From: Plantago ovata
Lineage: Eukaryota > Streptophyta > Magnoliopsida > Lamiales > Plantaginaceae
Length of the DNA: 64,000 bases
Reading direction: 5' to 3'
NCBI GenBank assembly: GCA_028274465.1
Contig: CM051456.1
Coordinates: 113,327,397-113,391,396, forward strand
Positions 11,315 to 22,100 of this stretch are shown here, one piece after another (position 1 is the first letter of the stretch; each line of letters starts with the position of its first letter). Under the pieces are notes generated by a model that saw only the letters and a program-made list of their open reading frames with translations, was not told where the DNA came from and did no database searches. The position numbers and the translations under genes were made by a program.

Positions 11315-12850
11315 GAGTTTGTTTAGTTTAGTAGGAAATGGAACTGTTTTGCTAAAATTTTGGCACATTTCCTTGATTGGTTTGCTGGAAATGTATATAG
11401 TAAATGTGCAAAAGTGGTCAGACTGACATTTCTTTGTTACTATCCAGAAATGTAGTTTCCATGAATTTGTTCTTCAAAACTACAAACATTTTCTAGTTCA
11501 AATTCTTGGGAGGGGGCATGATTTCTCCAAACTATACATTATTCGACAATTTTGGTACCAAATTGGGCTATACACATGATTTCTCCAAACTATCCTCAAA
11601 TTGTCATCACATTTACATATTATTTTCTCCACACTTCTTTCTTTCCTTCTTTTTATTATTTTCTTCTGCTTATTCATCTCATCTTATCAAATTAAATGCA
11701 GTTTTATCCACACTTCTTTCTTTTCTTCTTTTTATTTATCTCATCTTATCAAATTACATATAATTTTCTCACTTCTTTCTTTTCTTTTTTTCCCTCTTTT
11801 TACTCATCTCAACTCACCAAATTACATATATACTCTACAATAGTTTTCACCACACTTTTTCTTTTCTTCTTTTTATTCATCTCATCAAATTACATACTTC
11901 ACACTTCTTTCTTTTCTTCCTTTTATTCTTTTCTTCTTTTTATTCCTCTCATCACTGAGCTTTTGATTTTTGTGGCACCATAACCGAGTTCATGGTTTCT
12001 ACGAAGTCTTGCTCGAAATCGAAAGGGTTCTTTGTTGCGGTGACGGAGGAGAGCGATTTCATGGATCATTGGTTAGGGTAGAGTCATTTATCTGCTCAAA
12101 TAATGAATGCATTAATTTGAGTCTTCCGACAAACCTCATCGAAAAATTCCAGATTTTGAAATCAATCTTTTAACGTCTTCCGACATCCTGTACTTCATTT
12201 CATTTGATAGTCGTTGAAATTTCTTTATTTTCACGTCCCATAAGATGCTTTCAGATTTTGAGATCAATAATTTTCGATTCGAATCTATTTTGTGTTATCC
12301 CATTCTAGAATTGTAGTAGCTGCTATATCAAAACTTTGATTTGTTTTCCTTCTTCGTAAATGTTGCGATAATCATAATAATGATAATATTAATAAAAATT
12401 ATCATTATTAGATTATAATTAACTTAATTAATTATTATTAATAATATCTTCAAATTAATTTTCTTATTAGCTCTCCATGTTGCTCATTATCATTGATTAG
12501 CTTGTACTCATCTGTTTTTTTTAGATTCTTTACGTTTGTTTTGTTGATTTTTTTAGCCTCGTTTAACCTTTAATAAATCTTAAATTAAACCGTAAAATTA
12601 AAATGGGACGGAACGACTCCGTTTAAGAAAAACACGAAGGGGGTATTATCAACATCAGTTTTCGAAAATTAAGAATTGTGGAACCAAACAAGGAAATGGA
12701 AATCTGGTCCAATAAACATTTCCTAGTCCTCTTAACAAACCAATAATGAAAAAGTCCCACATTTTCTATTACATTTACTACTTGTGGGTTTGGACCAGAT
12801 TTACTAGGAAATGCTAGTTTTTCTTTTCCTAGTTCAAACGAAACAACCTC
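11315..12850. mobile_element. Non-autonomous PIF/Harbinger-like transposon (about 1.5 kb)
   Basis: The left end GAGTTTGTTTAGTTTAGTAG and the complement of the right end GAGGTTGTTTCGTTTGAACT form imperfect terminal inverted repeats extending into a shared AGGAAA. They are bounded on both sides by the trinucleotide TAA (11312-11314 and 12851-12853), the target duplication type of PIF/Harbinger elements. No transposase is visible. The element contains a pyrimidine-rich minisatellite at 11625-11955. Confidence 0.72.
11625..11955 (+). repeat. Pyrimidine-rich minisatellite, about five imperfect units of about 65 bp
   Basis: The unit reads roughly CACTTCTTTCTTTTCTTC, TTTTTATTCATCTCATC, AAATTACATA and recurs with small indels. 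Three overlapping open reading frames in this stretch are a consequence of the repeat. Confidence 0.85.
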
Positions 12851-12853
12851 TAA

Positions 12854-13574
12854 GTTAGTACTAACGAAACTAAATTGCACGCGCGACACGTGCTAATATT
12901 GTTCAATGTTCAAGTGGGAAGGGAAAATGAACAGAGATAATCTAACATAACATATATATAACAAATTAAGTGAAAGAAAAGGCCAAAATGAGAGAAACGT
13001 GGTTACTAGCGTTAGGTTGAGGACAATCATACATTTCAATTTTTGGTAACAAATGATTTGTCCGTGTTTTTTGGATAAGGAATATAGTATAGTACTTCCT
13101 TTGTCCCGTAGTGTCGTAATGTTGAATATTTTACAAACCTTTTAAGAAATGAAATTAAATATATGCACGTATAATATAATTAATATAAGTGGCCTGGTGT
13201 GAATTGGGTAATAAATATATTTTATTTATAATGGTTATTATAAGAAAAATTTAAGAAATAATAAAGAAAAAAGATCACTAGAAATGTTTGGGTCGGAAAT
13301 ACAAGTGAAAGAGTCACCTTGGTACACTCTTAACCACCAAACACCCATAACTACTAACTCCTAGTAGTACCTAGTAGTAGTGAACAAATAAATAAAGACC
13401 TCTATACCAAATGCACTAAGACTGATGAGGAGAAAGTCTGCTAATCCAAGCTTAATGTCCAGGCCTAACTTTCTATCCAGCCCTATCACAGTGAAACGAG
13501 ATACATATTGAAACCACAATATTAATAGTACGGAAGGAAGAAGTATACGATTATGATCACACACACATATATAT
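12854..13574. other. AT-rich intergenic DNA
   Basis: No gene recognised. A degraded MITE end (TACTTCCTTTGTCCCGTAG) lies near 13094. Confidence 0.35.
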
Positions 13575-13850
13575 ATTTTTTTTAAACGACAAAATTAGAA
13601 TATATTAATCTACGAAACGAGTTACAAAGAATACAAGAGAAAGTGCATAAGAAAATGCACAAAGAAAGCGTAAGCTCAAGACTAACAAAAACAAACTAAT
13701 CGAGAAAAAAAGCTAAAGTCACACTCCAAATCTGTTATTACCGTGACACTACTTCATGACTCTTACTCAAACAAATACTCCCATTCACTACCGAACTCCA
13801 CTCAAATGCTTTTGTCTTTTACATCTAAGCAAGAAATAATAATAGCTAGG
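13575..13850 (-). mobile_element. Probable LINE 3' end fragment
   Basis: On the minus strand the segment ends TTTTGTCGTTT followed by an A-run (13577-13584), the same architecture as the LINE tail at 7897. No coding sequence remains. Confidence 0.4.
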
Positions 13851-15590
13851 GTTCACAACTCATTTTGGCACCTTGTGAAAGAAATGCTGAAATGTATACT
13901 TGAGTTCATGAGATAAATTGGAACTTACAATAGTTCTGTAAACAGAAAGTTTCCTTTTATATCAGAGAATGTACAAAGTACAAACTACATGGCTAATTCA
14001 AAGTGGAAAGGCTGATGAAAGATGAGGTTCAAAGTGTCATTTTAATTTCCTTCAACATTTCTAATTCTAGTCATGTGTGTGTTGAAGTGTTTTTGTAATT
14101 TTTTCAAAAGAGAAAAAAGTTTTTTTGTCAAACCTCTACGTACGCAGGTCAATCCGTCCATGTAATTCACCCATGCATATATATATACCAAGCCTTCCTT
14201 TTGTTTGTACAAGTTGACTGAAGAACAATCTAATTAAATTTCCTGAATTTTGTGCTACCATTTATTCAAAACGTGTGCGTTTAACAGCTTTTCATATACT
14301 TCATATATATATATTGGCAGGATTTCCGAGACTTCCATTCATTAACGTGATTACTTTTGATTTTGTTCGAGTTGAATCGCTATTTTTTTTAGTATGAAGT
14401 GTTTCCTAAATACCATGAAAACCTATTTAGTAATAGTATTATTTATATTGTAATTGATAGAATTTCAACTCTCCCAAAAATTTAAACTGGGGTGAAATCT
14501 AGTCATTTATATTAATTCTCCAACACTTTCCCGCATGCGGAGTTTGTCTCCGAGAAGATTCGAACCCAGGTGGGCGTGAGCCAGATGAATGTGATACCAT
14601 GATAGAATTCCAACTCTCCCAAAAACTTAAGTTGTTGGGGAGGAACAGAATCTAGTCATTTATATTAATTCTCCAACAGTAATAAATAGCTTATTGTTAA
14701 TTTTTTATTTTTTTTAAAAAGTGAGTATAATATATATTGGAAGGTCTTGTAAGGCATTATGTCTAATTGTCTATTACTTCGTAGTAATAGGCAATTAATC
14801 TTTTAGTTTATACAAAAATGGTCTTCAAATCATGACTTGACTAATGTATTAGGTAGTCCGTAGACTAAATTAATTATTATGATATTCATGATCAAATGTG
14901 AGCCCGGTCAGTTCTGCACTGTAACTTATATTAGTGTGTGAAAGTGATTTTTTGTTTATGTTTTAAATTGCACACTGCATGTGCATGATAGCATTAATAT
15001 TTACCCGCAAGTAAATTTACAAGCCAACAACAACTTTTTTTTCTCCATTTACTTTTTCATTGTTACGTGTTAGTGTGTTACTACTCACTGGATTGTTGGT
15101 AACTCGATATGCATGTTTGCAAAAAAATTGTTAGGTGGAAGAAAGCTAATGTTGGAAAAGAGGGGCCTGGTACAAGGATCGATTGAAGTCTAATGCAAAA
15201 GTGGTGATATTTTCTCCGAAATGGATTCGGATCCCCTTTGTAATTAGTAGTTGACAGTTGATAGATTATGATATTTTTTCGATGAGGTAAACCTTGATAT
15301 CGTAATAATATACAATTTTTTTGAAATAAAAAAAAAAGTAAAGAGGGAACTTTAAAATTTAAATGAATTGGTATCGAATCAACTATGTTGGAGTAAAAGA
15401 ATTTTTTAAAATTTTCCTCTCATTATTCTAAAATCTAAAGCCTCAATAAATTGAATACTTGAATTGAATTTCATTTTTTAATAAGAAAACAATGAAATTG
15501 CCTAAAAGGAAAGAAAACTAAACAATGGGCTACTAATTTGAGCCCAATAGGCCTGGCCTAATAAGCAGCCGCAACCCAACCGGCTCAATT
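13851..15590. other. Intergenic DNA with one direct duplication
   Basis: No gene visible. The segments 14456-14525 and 14601-14678 are a diverged direct duplication, both running from GATAGAATT to ATTAATTCTCCAACA. The rest is AT-rich. Confidence 0.45.
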
Positions 15591-15595
15591 CAAAC

Positions 15596-15605
15596 CCCAA
15601 CGGCT
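15596..15605 (+). promoter_or_regulatory. MSA (mitosis-specific activator) element 1
   Basis: CCCAACGGCT is a perfect match to the consensus YCYAACGGYY bound by plant MYB3R factors. It lies about 60 bp upstream of the TATA box of the gene at 15812. Confidence 0.75.
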
Positions 15606-15621
15606 AGTTCCTAAAATCCGC

Positions 15622-15631
15622 TCTAACGGTC
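15622..15631 (+). promoter_or_regulatory. MSA element 2
   Basis: TCTAACGGTC is a second perfect MSA match, 17 bp after the first. A third AACGG core, without the full consensus, lies on the minus strand at about 15639-15646. Confidence 0.75.
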
Positions 15632-15656
15632 ATTTTTCCCGTTGATTATCTCCATT

Positions 15657-15667
15657 CTATATAATAA
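15657..15667 (+). promoter_or_regulatory. TATA box
   Basis: CTATATAATAA lies 145 bp before the chosen ATG at 15812 and just downstream of the two MSA elements. Confidence 0.65.
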
Positions 15668-15811
15668 ACCTTTTCTAATCTCTTCTCAATCAACATCAAT
15701 TCCTCCTCTCTGTTTCAATATATCTCAATCGCCGTGAATCAAAACCAAAAAACTTTCTGCAATTTCGCCGGTGAAAAGTCTCAAGAATTCTCTGTTTTTG
15801 TCTGTCTTGCA

Positions 15812-16806
15812 ATGGAAACTCCATCATCCACAAGAAGAATGACTAGATCTCAAACCTCGGCAATGAGAAAAAGTGCCGAAAAGCAGAAGAATCAAGACCG
15901 ATCGGCTCTCATCGACATCACCAATGACTCTCCTATCGTTGGTTTAGCAATGGGATGTCTCGAAACCCCTTCTTCTGCGATTTCGAAGAGGAGAACAAAT
16001 GCGATCGCAAAGTACACGCGTACGCCTGGTTCTGGTGAGGCCCTTTTGAGGGGTCAAGTGAAAACCCTCCTGCAGAAAGTGGAAGAGGAAGCGGAGGTTT
16101 CGAAGATTACGATTGAAAAGAGGCCGCTTTTCGATTTTCAGGGACTTGTCAACTCTCCGGCGATTAGCCTTGTTGCTCCTACTCCTGCCAATACGCCTCA
16201 AGTGTTGGTGAACTTGTCTGCCAATGGGGGTTTGCCACCTGTCACCCCTTCTCCTGTCAGTGAAAGGATTCTCATCTCACAGGTTTGCTCAATTCTTGGA
16301 TAATTTTCTTGATTGGTTTATTTATTTATTTATTTTAGGTTTCTAATTGTATTTTTGGTTGTGTGTTAAAGAAGGTGGTTAGTGAGATGAAGCAAGAATC
16401 TGAAGACATGGTGACAAGGTCTCTGATGCTGGATTTCTCAGAGAAATCGAATAATTCCGAGGTATCGGATGCCTCGTCTTTGGTGACATATCAAGGTGTG
16501 GAGAAGTTCAGTACTGACGACGATGATGCGGCCTCGATTTGGTCTATTCAGGTGAATGCTAGCAGTACTAGAGACGATGACGAGGACGAAGACTATGTGG
16601 AGCAAGAATGCGAAAAGTACGAGGAGTATGAGGATGAGGAAGAAGAAGAGGATGGAGGTGATAACAACAACTATCTGGAGGAGCTTTGTGAAGGGATAAG
16701 CAAGATGAGTGTTGGGTTGCCAAAGTTTAGTGGGAAGCACATTAGGTTTGTTTACAACAGTGAAGATGAGATTGAAGCTGAGGAAGAAGAAGGGGCATCT
16801 GAGTGA
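15812..16806 (+). CDS. Plant protein with cyclin-type D-box, likely G2/M-expressed (two exons, 301 aa)
   Basis: Exon 1 is 15812-16282 (157 codons, donor CAG/GTTTGC). Exon 2 is 16372-16806 (acceptor AAAG/AAG, stop TGA). An alternative acceptor at 16338 is also in frame but would leave a 56-nt intron. The ATG has a good context (GCAATGG); the open frame extends upstream without another ATG. Residues 30-38, RSALIDITN, match the destruction box RxxLxxxxN in the form seen in B-type cyclins. Several SP/TP sites (for example TPSPVSER) could be CDK targets. The middle part (RTPGSGEALLRGQVKTLLQK) looks conserved. The C-terminal half is very acidic with a D/E run at about residues 215-245. I do not recognise a named family. 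The D-box and the MSA promoter suggest, by inference, a mitotic protein degraded by the APC/C. Confidence 0.85.
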
Positions 16807-17890
16807 TAGATAGATAAGATAGTATCAGATACTTTTGAGGATTGGATTATGGAATGGATGTCTTTCTTGTGACACCAGTTGTGTTCTGAATTTTTTTTTT
16901 TTTCAATTAATTGCTGTTACAAACATTCTGTAGTAGGGTTTGTTTGTTCTTGGAGATGTGAAATGCCATCTTCTCACTCTGGTAATGAAATGAAGTTTGT
17001 TTTCTACTTCTGTTATAATTTGTTTTCCAATGCATCTCAATGTCTAAAGCTTAATCAAATTTTAATTGTAAACAAATTTGAACACTAATTTTATTATATA
17101 TGCTTACTTGGAATAAACACTTATTAAAAATGAAATCTGAAACACCTTACAATCATCATATATGAAATTAGTAGTAAATAGTAATTGGGATTGGATTATG
17201 AAAGAAAGTAAAGAGTTGGACTCCAAAGATTTTTGAATTTTCCACTATCAGCATGGCGGTGTATCTCGTACAGCCGGAATAAACTACATCACACGTTTGT
17301 TAGACTCCTATGGAAAACATACCGCTTCTCGAATCTCGAGTTGGACGCGCCACCTCTTCTTAGTTTCTTGAAAGTGAATTTCAGTTAGCTTCAGCATCTG
17401 TTCACGGGGTGTGCGATGTAATTCATGATCCATGATTAATTAGGGAAAACTGGAAAAGATTCCCGGAACTTGTCCCTAAAAGTGGCAGCGGTGCTTGTAA
17501 GAATGTGGTACAACAAATCATGGGATCATCAGCCTTGCATCTTCCGTGTGTGTATTTATTTCTAATCTTAAAGTAGCTTGTCAGAATTTTGAGTCTTTTG
17601 AAGCTAGACATGTCAATAAAAATGGCAATAAGTTAACCATTTATTAACGCATGATTTTACATTTGATTCTTTTGGTTTTGATGTTCGACCATTCGAATAC
17701 TCTCGTATAATTTTGCCTTCTGTGATTTAATAAAACAATATTTCTCAAAAAAAAAAGAAAAAAGCATAGTGTGTATCAAGATTTGGATTTTAAGAACTCA
17801 ATCGTACCAAAGTACCAATTTATTACCACCACCACAGTAAATTGAAAGGCTTAAAGGGTTGAGAAAACTACTCATGTCAACAAGGTACAC
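16807..17890. other. 3' flank and intergenic DNA
   Basis: The 3' untranslated region of the preceding gene comes first, with an AATAAA at 17112. A short minus-strand frame at about 17433-17325 (starting MDHELHRTPREQMLKLTEIH) looks coding-like and ends at a GT donor-like site, but it is too short to call. Otherwise nothing is recognised. Confidence 0.4.
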
Positions 17891-18011
17891 CTTTTTTTTG
17901 GGAATCCACCTAGAATAACTCGGCCAGCATATCAACCCGTAGAGCATCCAGGAGTAACTGCGCTGGCCCAAAGGGTCGGACCTTCGGTCGATTAGTGGTC
18001 GGGCCGTTACA
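17890..18011 (+). mobile_element. Cassandra-like TRIM LTR fragment, copy 1
   Basis: The segment ends GGTCGGGCCGTTACA, a typical LTR 3' end. It shares GGCC..AAAGGGTC..GACCTT wording with the copies at 45714-45960 and 52189-52395 (opposite orientation). The upstream limit is unclear. Confidence 0.5.
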
Positions 18012-18302
18012 ATAAAAGTGGAAACTTATTATATTATTACTTTATTAAAATAATTTAAAGATTTTATGACGGAAAATCCAAGACAATAAATATATCATTT
18101 ATAATGTAATGAATGCTACATTAAAAATAAAACCAAAGATTGAGATTGAATGATATTTGCCGGTAGCTGCCCCCAAATAACTTTCACATTATATAAATCT
18201 ACTCCCTCCCATTCCATTTTGTTTAGATTTTGTTTAGATGTCGTTTTAGAAAAAAAGTCTTTCACAAATAGTTATCGTTATAGATATTATAATTACGTAC
18301 TA

Positions 18303-18522
18303 CTCCCTCCAATCATATTTAGTTGTCTTTTTAAAATTTTTGACATAACACAAATACTTGTCACTTTAGGTCTAATGATTGATATTAATAGATTAAATTA
18401 TCTTTTGTCTCTATACTCACAATTATCAATACAATATAACTTTTATAATTACAAAGCTAGCAATAGGTCTTCCTAAAAATGTGTGAAATTATTAAAATGA
18501 AAGTAAAAAAGATAGGAGGGAG
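18303..18522. mobile_element. Stowaway-like MITE, family 1, inverted relative to 2024-2307
   Basis: It is flanked by TA and bounded by CTCCCTCC and GGAGGGAG. The interior (TTGTCACTTTAGGTCTAATG, CAAAGCTAGCAATAGGTC) is the reverse complement of the interior of the element at 2024-2307. Confidence 0.85.
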
Positions 18523-18618
18523 TAGTATTAATAGGTAGTCCATATCTATTCTAACTAATCTAACTAATACACTTATTAATAGACTTTTAGAGTATTTTAT
18601 TACTATTAATAGGTACTA

Positions 18619-18687
18619 CTCCCTCCTATTTGTTTTAGAAAATTTCTAAAACGCCATCTAAACAAAATAGGAACAAAATAGGGGGAG
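18619..18687. mobile_element. Short hairpin MITE derivative (69 bp)
   Basis: It is flanked by TA, with ends CTCCCTCCTATTTGTTT and AAACAAAATAGG...GGGGGAG. It is practically a single hairpin, probably a deletion derivative of a Stowaway element. Confidence 0.6.
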
Positions 18688-18761
18688 TATTAATAGGTTT
18701 CTTAATCTTTGTGAAAATTGCTCGAACGACAACTATATAAAATATAAAATTGGAGGGAGTA

Positions 18762-19112
18762 ATAAACTGTTTTAAACGCCAAGCATAAAACAAGTACTTA
18801 TAAAACAAGGGGAGTATATTATAATATCACAAGTAAAAACCACCACAACAGAAACTAATTGGGTTAAATATTTTCAAGACTATGAAAAGTTTATAATCCT
18901 ATAAAATAATTAATGTTTCGAATGCCATTTTGTCATCTCCATATTTTTCCCAGATGGCACTATTCTAGTCAGTCAGTCCTTGCTGATGAAGCAACAACCA
19001 GACTGCTATTTACATATTGAAGTACTAAATAAAATCCACTCCTCCTATACTTTGTCCTCCATACTTATATATACACCAGTTAAAATAGCTAGCTCTGCTT
19101 TTTGAGCCTGGA
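18762..19112. other. Intergenic DNA downstream of TRA1
   Basis: AT-rich sequence, likely including the TRA1 3' untranslated region on the minus strand. No other feature seen. Confidence 0.4.
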
Positions 19113-22100
19113 TTAAAACCAGGGGTGCCATGTCGGATCGATCATGCAAAGATTTCGGGGACTGAGAGCAGCTTCAACCAATTCAGCAACCCCCCTCTGC
19201 ACAGATTGTGGCGGATCCATACCATTTTCCTCCTATTTCATCAATCAATCATTCAATCAGTACCAACCAAAAATTACTTTCCTCTTAAATGGAATGCTTA
19301 TATAGGTTTCGTGCAAGGAATAAGTCTCACACTAATATTCGGAAAAACAGGAATTTCCTAAGTCTCACACTTTAGGTGGTGTGGTGTGGTATAGTAAAGA
19401 GATCTGTCCTAGAAATTTCACATTATATAGACTAGACGATTCTTAAGCACACAACCCATGTAAAAAAAGGTGGTGATATATATACCTCATCAGAGATGGA
19501 TTGAGGGGCTATTCCAGTAATCCGGTTTACGACATGCTCCACATTTGTAGTGATTTTTGTCTTGAGGTCAGCATTATTCAAACTACCACCTCCAATGGGA
19601 GCAAGAGGCATCCCCAGAGGTCTTCTCCAAGACCAAGATATCAACTCATCACGGAAAAACATAGCCAAATGGTGCCACAAATGTTGAGTTTGCTGCAGCA
19701 AAAGAATGTGAACATTATTAGCAAGTAGCATCGCTAGCAAAGTGAATCTAATAACCCCCCAACTCAAAGTAGGAAAAGATATAACTGGAGTTACTGGACT
19801 CCCTTGTAAATAACATCAAATAACCCCATCCCCTTAGCTTGCTTAATATTCCAGACCAGATGTGGTTTTGCTGGACACTCATCAAATCAAACCACATCTG
19901 ATGAAACTCCATGATTATATGCACAAGTAAACTTACTTTGGGAGAAACAACAGCTTGTGAAGCTGCGGACATAGCAGACACGATGAGACCTTCCACACCA
20001 AAAAAAGAGAAAAATGCTTGCAAGTTCCGTGTGAGGCGGAATGGAACTGGTTCATTTAACTCAATCATGCCATTTGCATCATATGCTGGATGAAAGTCTG
20101 TCTGAAATATCTTGCCGGTGTTCTTTGCAAACAGAATCTTGTTCGGTGACCTCCCACCTATTTGCAGCATGTAAGACATAAAGCTGGAGAGAGCCAACTG
20201 GACAGAAAACTGTTTCTTGAATGCCCACGTATGATTTCCATTTGACAATGTTTTGTACATGTATTGTGAAAATATGCTGTCATTCACAATATTCTTCGTA
20301 ATGTCAGTGTAAGCTTGAAGGCGTAGATCAAGAACAGCTTCAGGTGATATCTGACCGCATATTGCTTGATTCAGTTGCTCCTTGAAATACGTAATAGGTA
20401 AATCTGACTCTCGGTCATTTCTAGCACAATGGTTCTCATACACTTCCAGGAAGGTGCTATACATCAGATCATCTTCCACCATCCGAACCTATACAAGAAT
20501 TACATGTAAAAAAACCTTAGTTGTAGCAAAAAATAAGAAGACACAGAGTCCCACTCCCTATGTTTCTTAAGACAACAAAAGTATTAGACAGCACATGTTG
20601 AACTGCACAATTGAAGATATAGTTGAACCAGAAACAATCTTGAGAGATAATATCGCACGCTAAACACAAAGGGAGAACGGAGAGAAATTCTCCAGTACCT
20701 GTGACCACACAGGTATAATGATTGGGGTGTGAATGCAAATGTGCCGCCTCCGCGATTCCTTGTGCTTATCAAACATTTTGTTCATAACACGGAAAAGCTG
20801 TAAAATTCTCTCATCACTTCTGGCATTGGGGGTCAAGGATGTCTGAACTATAAAATGTCGCTGAGAGCCATCGGAACCCATAAGCGTCAGACGTCGGAAG
20901 CTGCTACCATGCCTTCGAACAATTGGGATGTCAGCTCCCACCCTGTCTAACTTCACCGTATGATCAGGTGCGACTTCCTGGGACATAAAATAATGGGTTC
21001 ATTTCCAATAAGAACAGAACAAGAGTAAATAATTCAATATCATCTTTTAGAATTGCTCATGCATCTTTATTAAACAAAGAAATTTAAATATGATAAGATT
21101 GCAGGTTCTCAATATGATCATTACTCCGTTCGTTATTAATTTTTGCTGCTTCCAAAACGAACAGAAAAGAAAAGATCTTTACATATGAGCATTTTCAATC
21201 CAAAAACATGCCAGCTCAAAAAAGTGACAACAAAATCAAGATATAAGTGCTCTGTAGTCAGAACGGACATACTTCACAAACACACACGCAAGTCATATTG
21301 GCCATTTAGCGAATGCTTTTCAGGTTCAAAGACAAGTAACAATAGGAAAATCATAACATCCGAAGCTTTATAACAAATCTAATATGGGAAAGTAGAGGGT
21401 CCTTACGGGTAGAAATTAGAGGTGCGGGCAAGGAAAATTTTAAAGGCTCTATTACGAAAGAAGGATCTAACCTCTTTCCTGCTAAAGGGACTAATATGAA
21501 AATTAAAAGATATTATACTTTCATGATATTATTATTACTAAACTTATTTTTCTGATATGATTTTAGATTAATTTGTGGTCAAAATGGGCCCTAATAAAAG
21601 TCAACAAAAACAAACCATGAGGGACAGATGAAGTAAAAAATTTCACAATCCAAAAGTGACACATTATTACCTGATCAGCAAAATACTGTCCAGGAACTTC
21701 TACATCAACGATATGGTAGTCTCGTAGCACCCTGCTTTCATCTTCCAACTTCAAAACAGCTGGAAATCTATCCTCCACATTGCTCTGAAGAATATTTTTC
21801 CAACGTTTCAGTCTTTCTGTTAATTCAGCAAGTGAAGATGGGAATGTGCCGGTACTTTCTGGATCCAGATCACGCTCAAAATCTAGCTTGTATTCCCTCA
21901 CAAATTCAACGTGCTTGTTCACGGCATCTGCAGAAAAGCAAGCTCTGCAAACACCAGAAAGCTCCTTTTTGAGAGATTGGGGAACTTCCGCTGTAGTTGC
22001 AGTTGGATACTTATAACAGCGGTGAAGCAAAGCATTAACTACAGCCAACAGTCTCTCCTCTGGCAATGTAACAAACCTTGAGCCGATTTCTGTTAGTAAA

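Larger units (their letters stand above)
18202..18759. mobile_element. Nested Stowaway MITE complex (outer element)
   Basis: The outer ends CTCCCTCC...TGTCGTT...CACAAA (left) and their complement (right, ending GGAGGGAG) are bounded by TA at 18200-18201 and 18760-18761. Inside lie a second MITE (18303-18522) and a 69-bp hairpin element (18619-18687). Confidence 0.6.

Noticed and set aside
11506-11983. Three overlapping plus-strand reading frames rich in F, L and S
   Set aside because: Generated by the pyrimidine-rich minisatellite in all frames.
14540-14600. TTCGAACCC word resembling a tRNA T-arm
   Set aside because: No acceptor stem, D-arm or anticodon arm around it; it belongs to a duplicated repeat.
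15734-15811. Upstream extension of the G2/M candidate protein (26 more residues)
   Set aside because: The frame is open but begins with GTG and has no ATG before 15812, which has a good start context.
15944-16201. Minus-strand reading frame opposite exon 1 of the G2/M candidate gene
   Set aside because: Shadow of the real exon on the plus strand.
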